From Rhodovulum visakhapatnamense (lineage in GTDB: Bacteria; Pseudomonadota; Alphaproteobacteria; Rhodobacterales; Rhodobacteraceae), in NCBI RefSeq assembly GCF_004365965.1, contig NZ_SOEB01000001.1, forward strand, positions 248,001-312,000: a stretch of 64,000 bases of DNA. Reading direction: 5' to 3'. This document shows, in pieces, positions 55,011-63,926 of the stretch. A model generated the notes under the pieces. It made no database searches. It was not told where the DNA came from and worked only from the letters and a program-made list of their open reading frames with translations. Positions within the stretch are counted from its first letter, which is position 1, and each line of letters starts with the position of its first letter. Both the position numbers and the translations under genes were made by a program.

Positions 55011-56195
55011 ATGAAGAAACTGCTTCTGGCCAGCGCGGCCACGCTGGCCCTCGCTGGCGTCGCGAACGCCGAAGAGGTCAAGATCGGCATCCTTCTGGGC
55101 TTTACCGGCCCGCTGGAATCGATCACGCCGAACATGGCCGCGGGCGCGGAACTGGCGATTGCCGAGGTCAACAAGGCCGGCACGCTGCTGGACGGCGCCA
55201 CGGTGAGCTCGGTGCGGGCCGACTCGACCTGCGTCGACGCCGCCGCCGCCACCGCCTCGGGCGAACGGCTGGTCACCTCGGACAAGGTGAACGGCATCGT
55301 CGGCGCCGACTGTTCAGGCGTGTCCGGTGCGGTGCTGCAGAACGTCGCCCGGCCGAACGGCGTGGTGATGATCTCGCCCTCCTCGACTTCGCCTGCCCTG
55401 TCGACCGCCGAGGATGACGGGCTGTTCTTCCGCACCGCGCCGTCGGACGCGCGCCAGGGCGAGGTGATCGCCGACGTGCTGAAGGAACGCGGCATTTCCT
55501 CGGTCGCGATTTCCTACACCAACAACGATTACGGCAAGGGTCTGGCCGACTCGATCCAGTCCGCCTTCGAGGCCGCCGGCGGCACGGTCACGATCTCGGC
55601 CGCGCATGAGGACGGCAAGGCCGACTATTCGGCCGAGGTCGCGGCGCTGGCCTCGGCGGGCGGCGACATGCTGGTCGTGGCGGGCTATGTCGATCAGGGC
55701 GGCAAGGGCATCATCCAGGCTTCGGTCGATACCGGCGCCTTCGACACCTTCTTCCTGCCCGACGGCATGTATGGCGACTCGCTGATCGAGGCCATCGGCT
55801 CGCCGCTCGACGGCTCGTTCGGCACCGTGCCCGGCACCGACAGCGACGGCGCGCAGACCATCCTCGACATGGCGGCCGAGGCGGGCTTCGACGGCACCTC
55901 GTCCTATGTGGCCGAAGACTATGACGCGGCTGCGCTGATGTTGCTGGCGATGCAGGCGGCAGGCTCGTCGGCGCCTGCGGACTACAAGGGCAAGATCATG
56001 GACGTGGCCAACGCGCCCGGCGAGAAGATCCTGCCCGGCGAGCTGGCCAGGGGGCTCGAACTGCTCAAGGCGGGCGAGGACATCGACTATGTCGGCGCCA
56101 CCAATGTCGAGATGATCGGGTCGGGCGAAAGCGCGGGCAGCTTCCGAGAGTTCACCATCACCGACGGCAAGGCGGTCACCGACCGGTTCCGCTGA
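55011..56195 (+). CDS. livK: Branched-chain amino acid/amide ABC transporter substrate-binding protein
   Basis: 394 residues with a Sec signal (MKKLLLASAATLALAGVANA). The fold type is LivK/AmiC: VKIGILLGFTGPLESI, GADCSGVSGAV, ISPSSTSPAL. The specificity cannot be read; urea, amides, branched-chain amino acids or aromatic acids are possible. ATG at 55011 after GGGAG. First gene of a seven-gene transporter operon. Confidence 0.92.
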   Translation: MKKLLLASAATLALAGVANAEEVKIGILLGFTGPLESITPNMAAGAELAIAEVNKAGTLLDGATVSSVRADSTCVDAAAATASGERLVTSDKVNGIVGADCSGVSGAVLQNVARPNGVVMISPSSTSPALSTAEDDGLFFRTAPSDARQGEVIADVLKERGISSVAISYTNNDYGKGLADSIQSAFEAAGGTVTISAAHEDGKADYSAEVAALASAGGDMLVVAGYVDQGGKGIIQASVDTGAFDTFFLPDGMYGDSLIEAIGSPLDGSFGTVPGTDSDGAQTILDMAAEAGFDGTSSYVAEDYDAAALMLLAMQAAGSSAPADYKGKIMDVANAPGEKILPGELARGLELLKAGEDIDYVGATNVEMIGSGESAGSFREFTITDGKAVTDRFR

Positions 56196-56220
56196 GCCGC
56201 GCCGCGACATTAAGGCCGGA

Positions 56221-56253
56221 CGGCCCGGGGCTGAAAAAGGTTGCCCCGGGCCG
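56221..56253 (+). other. Stem-loop between livK and livG
   Basis: A perfect 11-bp GC stem (56221-56231 with 56243-56253) without a U-run, 25 bases past the livK stop. It probably stabilises livK mRNA or attenuates read-through, as for the pstS hairpin. Confidence 0.5.
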
Positions 56254-56310
56254 TGCCATTCGCTAAGCGCCCGCCGCCGGGCAAGGACGCGGCGGCAAAG
56301 GGAAACACCG

Positions 56311-57099
56311 ATGATCAAGGTCGAAAACCTGCACAAGCATTTCGGCGGCTTTCATGCCGTCGACGGTGCCTCGATCGAGATCGAGACCGGCTCGATCACC
56401 GGGCTGATCGGGCCGAACGGTGCGGGCAAGTCGACCCTGTTCAACGTGATCGCGGGGGTGCTGCCGCCGACCTCGGGCCGGGTCCTGATGGATGGCGAGG
56501 ACATCACCGGGCTGAAACCGCACGAGCTGTTTCACAAGGGCCTGCTCAGGACCTTCCAGATCGCCCATGAATTTTCCTCGATGACGGTGCGCGAGAACCT
56601 GATGATGGTGCCCGCGGGCCAGTCGGGCGAAGGCCTGTGGTCGGCCTGGTTCCGGCGCGGCCGGATCGCCCAAGAGGAACGCGCGCTGGCGCGCAAGGCC
56701 GACGAGGTGCTCGAGTTCCTGACGATCTCGCATGTCGCCGACGAGAAGGCGGGCAATCTTTCGGGCGGGCAGAAGAAGCTGCTGGAGCTGGGCCGGACGA
56801 TGATGGTCGATGCCAAGATCGTCTTCCTCGACGAGGTCGGCGCGGGCGTCAACCGCACGCTTCTGAACACCATCGGCGAGGCCATCGTCCGGCTGAACAA
56901 GGAACGCGGCTACACCTTCTGCGTGATCGAGCATGACATGGACTTCATCGGCCGGCTTTGCGATCCGGTGATCGTGATGGCCGAGGGCAAGGTGCTGGCC
57001 CAGGGCAAGGCCGACGAGATCATGCAGAACGAGGCGGTGATCGAGGCCTATCTGGGCACCGGGCTGAAGAACAAGATGAAGGCGGGTGCCAATGCCTGA
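56311..57099 (+). CDS. livG: Branched-chain amino acid-type ABC transporter ATPase LivG
   Basis: 262 residues: Walker A GPNGAGKST, Q-loop RTFQIAHEFSSMTV, signature LSGGQKKLLELG, Walker B IVFLDEVGAG (Glu-Val instead of the usual Glu-Pro), and switch His in IEHDMDF. C-terminal IEAYLG typical of LivG. ATG with AAGGGAA. Confidence 0.95.
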   Translation: MIKVENLHKHFGGFHAVDGASIEIETGSITGLIGPNGAGKSTLFNVIAGVLPPTSGRVLMDGEDITGLKPHELFHKGLLRTFQIAHEFSSMTVRENLMMVPAGQSGEGLWSAWFRRGRIAQEERALARKADEVLEFLTISHVADEKAGNLSGGQKKLLELGRTMMVDAKIVFLDEVGAGVNRTLLNTIGEAIVRLNKERGYTFCVIEHDMDFIGRLCDPVIVMAEGKVLAQGKADEIMQNEAVIEAYLGTGLKNKMKAGANA

Positions 57100-57156
57100 A
57101 ACAGCGCCAGAGACTGGCGCCTGCTGAGACCGGCGTCCGACAAACCGCCCGGCCGG

Positions 57157-57203
57157 TGCCTCTGGCGGGCCCGGGCATGGGTATTTGAACCAAGAAGAAG
57201 AAC
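57157..57203 (+). repeat. Fourth copy of the dispersed intergenic repeat
   Basis: GCCTCTGGCGGG, a spacer, then ATGGGTATTTGAACCAAGAA and GAAGAA, in the livG-livF gap. Nearly the same layout as the copy at 5793. Confidence 0.62.
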
Positions 57204-57215
57204 GGAAGCGCGCGC

Positions 57216-57926
57216 ATGGCAGAGCCTTTCCTGATCGGGGACCGGATGACCGGCGGCTATGGCGGGGCCGATATCCTGCACGGCTGCACGGTGGCGGTCG
57301 AGAAGGGCGAGATCGCCGTGATCGTGGGCCCCAACGGGGCGGGCAAGTCGACCGCGATGAAGGCGGTCTTCGGGATGCTGAACGTGCATGCCGGGGCGGT
57401 ACGGCTGAACGGCGAGGACATCACCCGCCTCAGCCCCCAGGCCCGCGTCGCCAAGGGCATGGCCTTCGTGCCGCAGACCCACAACATCTTCACCTCGATG
57501 ACGGTCGAGGAGAACCTCGAGATGGGCGCCTTCCTGCGCCGCGACGACATTTCGGGCACCATCGACGAGGTCTACCGGCTGTTCCCGATCCTCAAGGAAA
57601 AGCGGCGGCAGGCGGCGGGCGAGCTGTCGGGCGGCCAGCGCCAGCAGGTGGCCGTCGGCCGCGCGCTGATGACCCGGCCCTCGGTGCTGATGCTCGATGA
57701 GCCGACCGCGGGCGTCAGCCCGATCGTGATGGACGAGCTCTTCGACCGGATCATCGAGGTGGCGCGGACCGGCATTTCCATCCTGATGGTCGAACAGAAC
57801 GCGCGTCAGGCGCTGGAGATCGCCGACAAGGGCTATGTGCTGGTCCAGGGCCGCAACGCCTATACCGATACCGGCCGGGCGTTGCTCGACGATCCCGAGG
57901 TGCGACGCACCTTTCTGGGGGGCTGA
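57216..57926 (+). CDS. livF: Branched-chain amino acid-type ABC transporter ATPase LivF
   Basis: 236 residues: Walker A GPNGAGKST, Q-loop FVPQTHNIFTSMTVEENL, signature LSGGQRQQVAVG, Walker B LMLDEPTAGVSP. Second ATPase of the liv system. ATG at 57216 with GGAAG. It follows livG by 116 bases because the repeat is inserted there. Confidence 0.95.
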   Translation: MAEPFLIGDRMTGGYGGADILHGCTVAVEKGEIAVIVGPNGAGKSTAMKAVFGMLNVHAGAVRLNGEDITRLSPQARVAKGMAFVPQTHNIFTSMTVEENLEMGAFLRRDDISGTIDEVYRLFPILKEKRRQAAGELSGGQRQQVAVGRALMTRPSVLMLDEPTAGVSPIVMDELFDRIIEVARTGISILMVEQNARQALEIADKGYVLVQGRNAYTDTGRALLDDPEVRRTFLGG

Positions 57927-57928
57927 GC

Positions 57929-58372
57929 ATGCGACATCTGGCAATCCTTGCGGGATCCCTGGTGGCGCTATCGGCCGACGCGGCGGGGGCGGCGGCCGTC
58001 AGCCTCGACTGCGTGGCGCGGCTGACCTGCGTCAGCAATCTGGACGCGGGCCGCGCGGGCTGTCAGCCGACCGAGCTGCGCTATGCGCTGGAGGTCGGGC
58101 GCAAGACCGGCGCCAAGGTGGTGATGACGCCCGAGGGCGCCGACGAGACCGGGCGGTTCTACGAATTCCGCCGCCTGCCCGGCACCGAGGGCGTGCGCCT
58201 GCAGGCCAGCGGCGGCGGGCTGGAGCCCGGCCAGGGTGCGGGCGTGCTGACCGTCTTCGAGACGCTCGATTTCGTGCTGACGCGGCATGACGCGGTGCTG
58301 CTCGATCCCGAGGGCGGCACGCCCCGGGCGATTGCCGTCACCGTGCATGGCACCTGTGCCGAAAAGGACTGA
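57929..58372 (+). CDS. Small secreted Cys-containing protein inside the liv operon
   Basis: 147 residues: signal peptide in the first 22 (MRHLAILAGSLVALSADAAG), then LDCVARLTCVSNLDAGRAGC, a beta-rich body and a C-terminal VHGTC. The three clustered Cys and the last Cys suggest disulfides in the periplasm. The next gene has the same plan. ATG 2 bases after the livF stop. Not recognised; perhaps an accessory to the transporter. Confidence 0.72.
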   Translation: MRHLAILAGSLVALSADAAGAAAVSLDCVARLTCVSNLDAGRAGCQPTELRYALEVGRKTGAKVVMTPEGADETGRFYEFRRLPGTEGVRLQASGGGLEPGQGAGVLTVFETLDFVLTRHDAVLLDPEGGTPRAIAVTVHGTCAEKD

Positions 58373-58426
58373 AGCCTGTCCGGGCGCAGAGGCGCGCGCC
58401 CCGGACCCGTTCGAAGGAGTCACGCC

Positions 58427-58888
58427 GTGACCCACGCCCCCGAGATCGCGCCCCGGCCGCAGAGACTGGCCGCGCTGGCCGGGCTGCTCGCCCTCTGGGC
58501 CGCGCTTGCCCTGCCCGCCGCGGCCCAGACCGCCGAGCGGACCGCCCCTGATCCCGGCCCCAACGGGTTCGAGATGCGCTGTCATTTCGCCACCGCCTGC
58601 AGCGAGGCCGCGCCCTGCGAGGCGACCGATGTGACGGCTGCGCTCAGCGGACGGATCGGCGGCCTGGGGGCGGGGCTTCAACTGGCGCGCGCCGATCTGA
58701 GCCTTGCCGGCCGTCGCGTCGAGGCCATCGGCACGCTGAGCGGCCCCGGAACCGGCGGCACGCTCTTCCTGCAAGGCGGCGCCGGGACCGAGCGGCACTA
58801 TCTGGCCATCGCCCGCTCCGCCGCGCGCTATACCGTTCATGCGGCCGAGGGGCCGGTTTCCACGACCTATATCGGGACCTGCGAGTGA
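58427..58888 (+). CDS. Second small secreted Cys-containing protein inside the liv operon
   Basis: 153 residues with a signal peptide ending near AAAQT (residue 35), then FEMRCHFATACSEAAPCEAT, a beta-rich body and the end YIGTCE. The Cys pattern and ending resemble the preceding gene, suggesting tandem divergence from one ancestor. GTG at 58427 with AAGGAG. Its stop overlaps the livH start (TGATG). Confidence 0.72.
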   Translation: MTHAPEIAPRPQRLAALAGLLALWAALALPAAAQTAERTAPDPGPNGFEMRCHFATACSEAAPCEATDVTAALSGRIGGLGAGLQLARADLSLAGRRVEAIGTLSGPGTGGTLFLQGGAGTERHYLAIARSAARYTVHAAEGPVSTTYIGTCE

Positions 58889-59898
58889 TGGAATTCCTCA
58901 ACGCCCTTGTGGCTTTCGCCAATTTCGTGCTGGTCCCGGCCACCGCCTATGGCGCGCAGCTCGCGCTTGGCGCGCTGGGGGTCACGCTGATCTACGGCAT
59001 CCTGCGTTTTTCGAACTTCGCCCATGGCGACACGATGGCCTTCGGGACCATGGTCACGATCCTCGTCACCTGGGCTTTGCAGGCGGCAGGGGTTTCGTTC
59101 GGGCCGCTGCCCACGGCCCTGCTGGCCCTGCCCTTCGGGATCGCCGGAACCGCGCTGATGGTGCTTGGCACCGACCGGCTGGTCTATCGCTTCTACCGCG
59201 AACAGCGCGCCAAGCCGGTGATCCTGGTCATCGTCTCGATGGGGGTGATGTTCATCCTCAACGGCGTCGTGCGTATCATCATCGGGCCGGGCGAACAGAA
59301 CTTCGCCGATGGCGAGCGTTTCATCGTCACCGCGCGCGAGTTCAAGACGATGACCGGGCTCGACGAGGGGCTGGCGATCCGCAGCACCCAGGGGCTGACC
59401 ATCGTCACGGCGGTGATCGTGGTGGCGCTTCTGTTCTGGTTCCTGACCTATACCCGCACCGGCAAGTCGATGCGGGCCTTTTCCGACAACGAGGATCTGG
59501 CGCTGCTGTCGGGGATCAACCCCGAACGCGTGGTGGCGATCACCTGGATCATCGTGGCGGCGCTGGCGACCATCGCGGGCGTGCTGTACGGGCTCGACAA
59601 GTCGTTCAAGCCCTTCACCTACTTCCAGCTTCTGCTGCCGATCTTCGCCTCGGCCATCGTCGGCGGCATCGGCAGCCCGCTGGGCGCCATCGCGGGCGGC
59701 TTCCTGATCGCCTATTCCGAGGTGATGGTCACCTATGCCTGGAAGAAGGTGCTGACCTATACCCTGCCCGACAATCTGGCGCCTGACGGGCTCGTGCAGC
59801 TTCTGAGCACCGACTACAAGTTCGCGGTCAGCTTCGTGATCCTGGTGATCGTGCTGCTGTTCCGGCCGACGGGGCTTTTCCGGGGGAAATCCATATGA
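58888..59898 (+). CDS. livH: Branched-chain amino acid-type ABC transporter permease LivH
   Basis: 336 residues, eight or so membrane helices. LivH blocks: TLIYGILRFSNFAHGDTMAFG, AFSDNEDLALLSGINPERV and SAIVGGIGSPLGAIAGGFLI. The ATG at 58888 overlaps the preceding stop by one base; a GTG three bases earlier is possible. It overlaps livM by 4 bases. Confidence 0.95.
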   Translation: MEFLNALVAFANFVLVPATAYGAQLALGALGVTLIYGILRFSNFAHGDTMAFGTMVTILVTWALQAAGVSFGPLPTALLALPFGIAGTALMVLGTDRLVYRFYREQRAKPVILVIVSMGVMFILNGVVRIIIGPGEQNFADGERFIVTAREFKTMTGLDEGLAIRSTQGLTIVTAVIVVALLFWFLTYTRTGKSMRAFSDNEDLALLSGINPERVVAITWIIVAALATIAGVLYGLDKSFKPFTYFQLLLPIFASAIVGGIGSPLGAIAGGFLIAYSEVMVTYAWKKVLTYTLPDNLAPDGLVQLLSTDYKFAVSFVILVIVLLFRPTGLFRGKSI

Positions 59899-61193
59899 CC
59901 ATGCGTGACCGGGCGCTTTTCGCGCTGGTGGCCCTTCTGATTGCGGGCACGGGCTTTCTGCAAAGCTGGAACGCCGCGCTCTTCATCCTGAATTACGGGC
60001 TGATCTCGGCGGTGATGGCGCTGGGGGTCAACCTGCAATGGGGCTATGCGGGGCTTTTCAACATCGGCGTCATGGGCTTTTCGGCGATGGGCGGGCTGGC
60101 CGTGGTGCTGATCGCGATGCCCCCCGTGCCCGAGGCCTGGGCCGCGGGCGGGGTCCGCGTCTGGGCCGGGCTGGCCGTGGGGCTCGGCGTCATTGCCGGG
60201 GCCATCGCGATCTGGCGGAAGATGGCAAAAGGCCGTCTGCGCGGGCTAGCCATGATCGTCTGGCTGATCGCGGGCTTCTTTCTCTACCGCGCGATCTTCG
60301 ACCCGGCGGTCGAGGCGATCGAGGCCATCGACCCGGCCGCGACCGGCTATCTGGGCGGGCTCGGTCTGCCGGTGCTGATCGGCTGGCCGGTCGGCGCCCT
60401 GCTGGCGGCGGGGGCTGCCTGGGTGATCGGCAAGACCGCGCTGGGGCTTCGGTCGGACTATCTGGCCATCGCCACGCTCGGGATCGCCGAGATCATCATC
60501 GCGGTCCTGAAGAACGAGGACTGGCTGAGCCGCGGCGTGAAGAACGTCAACGGCATCCCGCGCCCGGTGCCCTACGAGGTCGACCTGCAATCGAGCGCCG
60601 AATTCGTCGCCCGGGCTCAGGAGCTTGGGCTGGACCCGCTGACCGCCTCGACCATCTTCGTCAAGCTGCTTTATGCGGGGCTCTTCGCCCTTGTGCTGGT
60701 GGTCCTGCTCTGGCTTTGCGAGAAGGCGCTGAAATCGCCCTGGGGCCGGATGATGCGCGCGATCCGCGACAACGAGACCGCCGCCGCCGCCATGGGCAAG
60801 GACGTCACCCGCCGGCATCTGCAGATCTTCATCCTCGGTTCGGCCATCTGCGGGCTCGCAGGCGCGATGATGATCACCTATGACAGCCAGCTCACCCCCA
60901 GCTCGTTCCAGCCGCTGCGCTTTACCTTCCTGATCTGGGTGATGGTGATCGTCGGCGGGTCGGGCAACAACTGGGGCTCGGTGCTGGGCGGCTTCCTGAT
61001 CTGGTTCCTCTGGGTGCAGGTGGAACCCTTTGGCGCCTGGCTGATGGGCGCGATCACTTCGGGCATGGCCGACGGCTCGGCGCTGAAGACGCATCTTCTG
61101 GACAGCGTCGCGCATATGCGGCTTCTGACCATGGGGGTGGTGCTGCTGGTGGTGCTGCGCTTCAGCCCGCGCGGGCTGATCCCCGAACGCTAG
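59895..61193 (+). CDS. livM: Branched-chain amino acid-type ABC transporter permease LivM (long)
   Basis: 432 residues, about 100 more than usual; the extra length is a second group of hydrophobic segments at about 85-180 between the first LivM helices (LQWGYAGLFNIGVMGFSAMG) and the DYLAIATLGIAEI block. The core RAIRDNETAAAAMGKDV and SFQPLRFTFLIWVMVIVGG are intact. Last gene of the operon; no clear terminator was found before the convergent small gene. Confidence 0.95.
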   Translation: MTMRDRALFALVALLIAGTGFLQSWNAALFILNYGLISAVMALGVNLQWGYAGLFNIGVMGFSAMGGLAVVLIAMPPVPEAWAAGGVRVWAGLAVGLGVIAGAIAIWRKMAKGRLRGLAMIVWLIAGFFLYRAIFDPAVEAIEAIDPAATGYLGGLGLPVLIGWPVGALLAAGAAWVIGKTALGLRSDYLAIATLGIAEIIIAVLKNEDWLSRGVKNVNGIPRPVPYEVDLQSSAEFVARAQELGLDPLTASTIFVKLLYAGLFALVLVVLLWLCEKALKSPWGRMMRAIRDNETAAAAMGKDVTRRHLQIFILGSAICGLAGAMMITYDSQLTPSSFQPLRFTFLIWVMVIVGGSGNNWGSVLGGFLIWFLWVQVEPFGAWLMGAITSGMADGSALKTHLLDSVAHMRLLTMGVVLLVVLRFSPRGLIPER

Positions 61194-61200
61194 GCCAGCG

Positions 61201-61449
61201 CTAGCCGTCGCAGGCGCAGCCGGGCCCGACATGGCAGGACCGGCTGCGGCTGATGCAGCTGTCGCCGCAGGCCTTGCCCTTGCTGCAGACCTTGCAGCAA
61301 TAGATCGGCTGTACCGGCGGCGGGGCCAGCAAAAGCAGCCGCGCCGTCGGCGTCAGAGGCGTGACCCGTCCCTGCCCTTGCGCCAGAGCCTCCCCTGCCC
61401 CTAGGATAAGCACCAGGGCGCACAGCGCCCGCATGACCCGTCTGCCCAT
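61201..61449 (-). CDS. Small secreted Cys-rich protein
   Basis: 82 residues: signal peptide (MGRRVMRALCALVLILGAGE ending near ALAQG), a proline-rich middle and a Cys-rich tail, YCCKVCSKGKACGDSCISRS then CHVGPGCACDG, with nine Cys in 34 residues. The same tail motif recurs in many uncharacterised periplasmic proteins; metal binding or a disulfide knot is likely. The ATG at 61449 is preferred over 61455 because GGAGG is 8 bases before it. Confidence 0.8.
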   Translation of the reverse strand: MGRRVMRALCALVLILGAGEALAQGQGRVTPLTPTARLLLLAPPPVQPIYCCKVCSKGKACGDSCISRSRSCHVGPGCACDG

Positions 61450-61586
61450 CGGCATCTCCTCCGTCTTCGGCCCGGTCGTTAATCTTTGTTACCGTCACGG
61501 ACCGCAGCGGAGCAGTCGGGTTTCATGACCTTGACGGCGGCCGCGCGGGGGCGGCAGGCCGTTCACAAAGAGGGGGACCGGCAAAG

Positions 61587-62186
61587 ATGACCGACATCCT
61601 GATCCTCATGCCCGCCGCCGGCGCCTCGTCGCGGATGCGCGGGCGGGACAAGCTGCTCGAGACGGTCGACGGCGAGGCGCTCTTGCGCCGTCAGGCCCGC
61701 CGGGCCGGAGCCAGCGGTGCCCCGGTTCTGGTCACCCTGCCCCGCCATGCGGGCGGTCCCAGAGCCGAACAGCTGGACGGGCTGCCACGCCTCAGGGTCA
61801 CCCATGTCGACCCGGCCGAGGGCATGGCGGCCTCGCTGCGGGCCGGGGCTGAGGCCGCAGCCGCCGCAGGCGCGCGCGGGCTGATGGTGATGCTGCCCGA
61901 CCTGCCCGAGATCGGGACGGAGGATCTCCTCCGCCTGATCGAGAGCTTCGCCGAGGCCCCCGACAGCTGCCTGCGCGCCACAGCCGAAGACGGGCGCCCG
62001 GGCCATCCGGTGGTGTTTCCGGCGCGGCTTTTCCCCGCGCTTGAAACGGTGGCGGGCGATGTCGGCGGCCGCGACCTGCTGGCCCGCGAGACGGTGCGCA
62101 CCCTGGCCCTGCCGGGCGGACGCGCCGTCACCGATCTCGACACGCCCGAAGACTGGACCGACTGGCGCGCCCGGGCGGGGCGCTAA
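61587..62186 (+). CDS. MobA-like NTP transferase (MocA-type molybdenum cofactor cytidylyl/guanylyltransferase family)
   Basis: 199 residues with a Rossmann-type nucleotidyltransferase fold: LMPAAGASSRMRGRDKLLE (nucleotide loop), VMLPDLPEIG (metal Asp) and GHPVVFPARLF. MocA-type enzymes add CMP to molybdopterin for oxidase-type enzymes. The moaA start 1.7 kb downstream supports a molybdopterin link. ATG at 61587. Confidence 0.88.
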   Translation: MTDILILMPAAGASSRMRGRDKLLETVDGEALLRRQARRAGASGAPVLVTLPRHAGGPRAEQLDGLPRLRVTHVDPAEGMAASLRAGAEAAAAAGARGLMVMLPDLPEIGTEDLLRLIESFAEAPDSCLRATAEDGRPGHPVVFPARLFPALETVAGDVGGRDLLARETVRTLALPGGRAVTDLDTPEDWTDWRARAGR

Positions 62187-62614
62187 AGCTCGCCCAGAAC
62201 CCGCATCCGGCGGGCATAGGCATAGAACAGGATCGCCATCGCCGCCGCCCCGGCAATCATCGCGTCGCCGAAATAGCCCGCGACCTCGGTCAGGCCGGGC
62301 GTCGCGAAGCCGATCAGCCAGACCGCCGCCGTGGTCATCCCCAGCGCCGAGAACCCCAGCACCCAGGGCGCCGCGCCGACCCTGAGAAACAGCAGCACCG
62401 CGCCGATCAGCCCGCCCCAGACCGCCACCGCCCAGGCGCCGTCGACAAAGGCGGGAACGGACGTGAAATAGGCCGCCTGCGTCTGGGTGAAGAGCTGCAG
62501 ATACGGCGCCACGCCATATTGAGTCATCACGTAATCGGCGCATCCGGCAAGGTTCCAGAGGATTGCCAGGATTGCCACCGGCATCATGTGCCAGGCCTCG
62601 GACTCGTCGGACAT
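62183..62614 (-). CDS. Four-helix membrane protein of unknown function
   Basis: 143 residues with four membrane helices (MMPVAILAILWNLAGCADYV, AWAVAVWGGLIGAVLLFLRV, VLGFSALGMTTAAVWLIGFA, AMIAGAAAMAILFYAYA). Similar four-helix proteins are common in proteobacteria, with no assigned role. ATG at 62614 with GGGGAAAG; it overlaps the end of the nucleotidyltransferase by 4 bases (convergent). Confidence 0.75.
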   Translation of the reverse strand: MSDESEAWHMMPVAILAILWNLAGCADYVMTQYGVAPYLQLFTQTQAAYFTSVPAFVDGAWAVAVWGGLIGAVLLFLRVGAAPWVLGFSALGMTTAAVWLIGFATPGLTEVAGYFGDAMIAGAAAMAILFYAYARRMRVLGEL

Positions 62615-63254
62615 TTTCTTTCCCCGGGTTCTCTCACGCGCGCCGCCGGATCGTGCCGCGTACTGTGGCACCTGTCCAGCGGGTGCGACGTTTTGCAGGG
62701 GAAACGCTCCGGGCGCAAGAGCCCGGAGTTCATCTGTCGCGGGGCCATGGCCTAAACCAGTGGCACAATCGCCTGCGGAACGCGCACGGGACGCAGGCGA
62801 CCCGAGCTGCCCTGGTTGGATCGGCGCCGACCGACCCGATTTGCCGGTCCCGCGCACGTCCCGCCCTGCGATCGGCCAAGCCCCCGCACAGCCGCCCGAC
62901 CGCCCCCGGATCGGTTGACAGAACCTTAACCCGGGACGCCTTGGGGGGCTACGGTCGAGTATGGCCTAAAGAAGGCATGGGTCTGCCCCGACCTGCGGCG
63001 GGAGCTCCCGCGCCGGGCAAGCCCGGGGGTTTTACCGGCGAAATCGGAAACGATGGGGGCGGTTCGGCGGGGAATCGCCGGGAAAACCCGGCGAACCGGA
63101 AACGATGACCCGCCGCGATCCGGCACGCTCCGGTTCGGCCTGTCTGACAAAACCGGCCACCGCACCCGACAAGGGGCGAAACAATGCGCACCATTCGGCC
63201 GGATCGTTTCGCAAGCTTGCCTTCGTCAAAGCACCGTCCGGGACTCGCCGCGCC
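62615..63254. other. Long gap with hairpins and a short direct repeat
   Basis: 640 bases with no supportable gene. It holds hairpins CTCCGGGC/GCCCGGAG (62707-62714 with 62721-62728) and TCGCCGGG/CCCGGCGA (63075-63082 with 63087-63094, loop AAAA), and the direct repeat CGGAAACGATG at 63045-63055 and 63097-63107. Confidence 0.45.
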
Positions 63255-63824
63255 CTATTCCGATACGTAGACCTTGAGATTGGTCAGCGAGATCGGCGGC
63301 AGCCCCAGCGCCTGCAGCGCCTGCATCGAGACCCGCGTGCCCGCCCCGGGCGAGCTGTCGCTGGGTCTCAGCTCGACCTGCACGCTGGCGCCCGAGACCG
63401 GATCGGCCAGACGGCCGCGCCGGGTCTCGTCGACCAGCGGCGTCACCGCCCAGAACCCCGCCTCGTTCGGATCGCCCAGCGAGGCGGTCGTCACGCCCAG
63501 CTCGCGTTCAAGCCCGAAGACCGGCGCGGTGGCCTCGGCCAGCCCGGAAGGGGCGGTCGGCACCGCGCCCGATCCGGCACCCGATCCGGTACCCGCCCCG
63601 GCCTCGGGACCGGTGGCCTCGGGGACCCCGTCGGTCGGCAGGGTCTCAAGCGCCGAAAGCGGCGCGCCGGGATCGGCCGGGATCTCCTCGGCGGGCGGCG
63701 CGGCGCCGCCGCCAAGCGGAATTCCGGCCCCGTTGCACCCGGCCAGCACCAGAGCCAGTCCCAAACCCGGTCCCAGTTTTCTGGCGGCCGTCCGGCCCCG
63801 GGTCGTTCCGTCTGCGCGCCCCAT
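63255..63824 (-). CDS. Putative lipoprotein of Rhodobacterales
   Basis: 189 residues with a signal and lipobox (GLGLALVLAGC), a long Ala/Pro/Gly-rich low-complexity linker (about 35-95), and a C-terminal folded part (LGDPNEAGFWAVTPLV, QVELRPSDSSPG, LTNLKVYVSE). Relatives I recall from this order are often mislabelled D-galactarate dehydratase. The ATG at 63824 has GAGGAG. Divergent from moaA. Confidence 0.75.
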   Translation of the reverse strand: MGRADGTTRGRTAARKLGPGLGLALVLAGCNGAGIPLGGGAAPPAEEIPADPGAPLSALETLPTDGVPEATGPEAGAGTGSGAGSGAVPTAPSGLAEATAPVFGLERELGVTTASLGDPNEAGFWAVTPLVDETRRGRLADPVSGASVQVELRPSDSSPGAGTRVSMQALQALGLPPISLTNLKVYVSE

Positions 63825-63926
63825 CGGCGGTCTCCTCGATCCAAGCATCGCGCCCCAGCCTAGCGGCTTCGCGCGGGCCCCGAAAGGTTCTTGCCGCGCG
63901 TCCCCCCTGCCCTTACCTTCTGCGAC

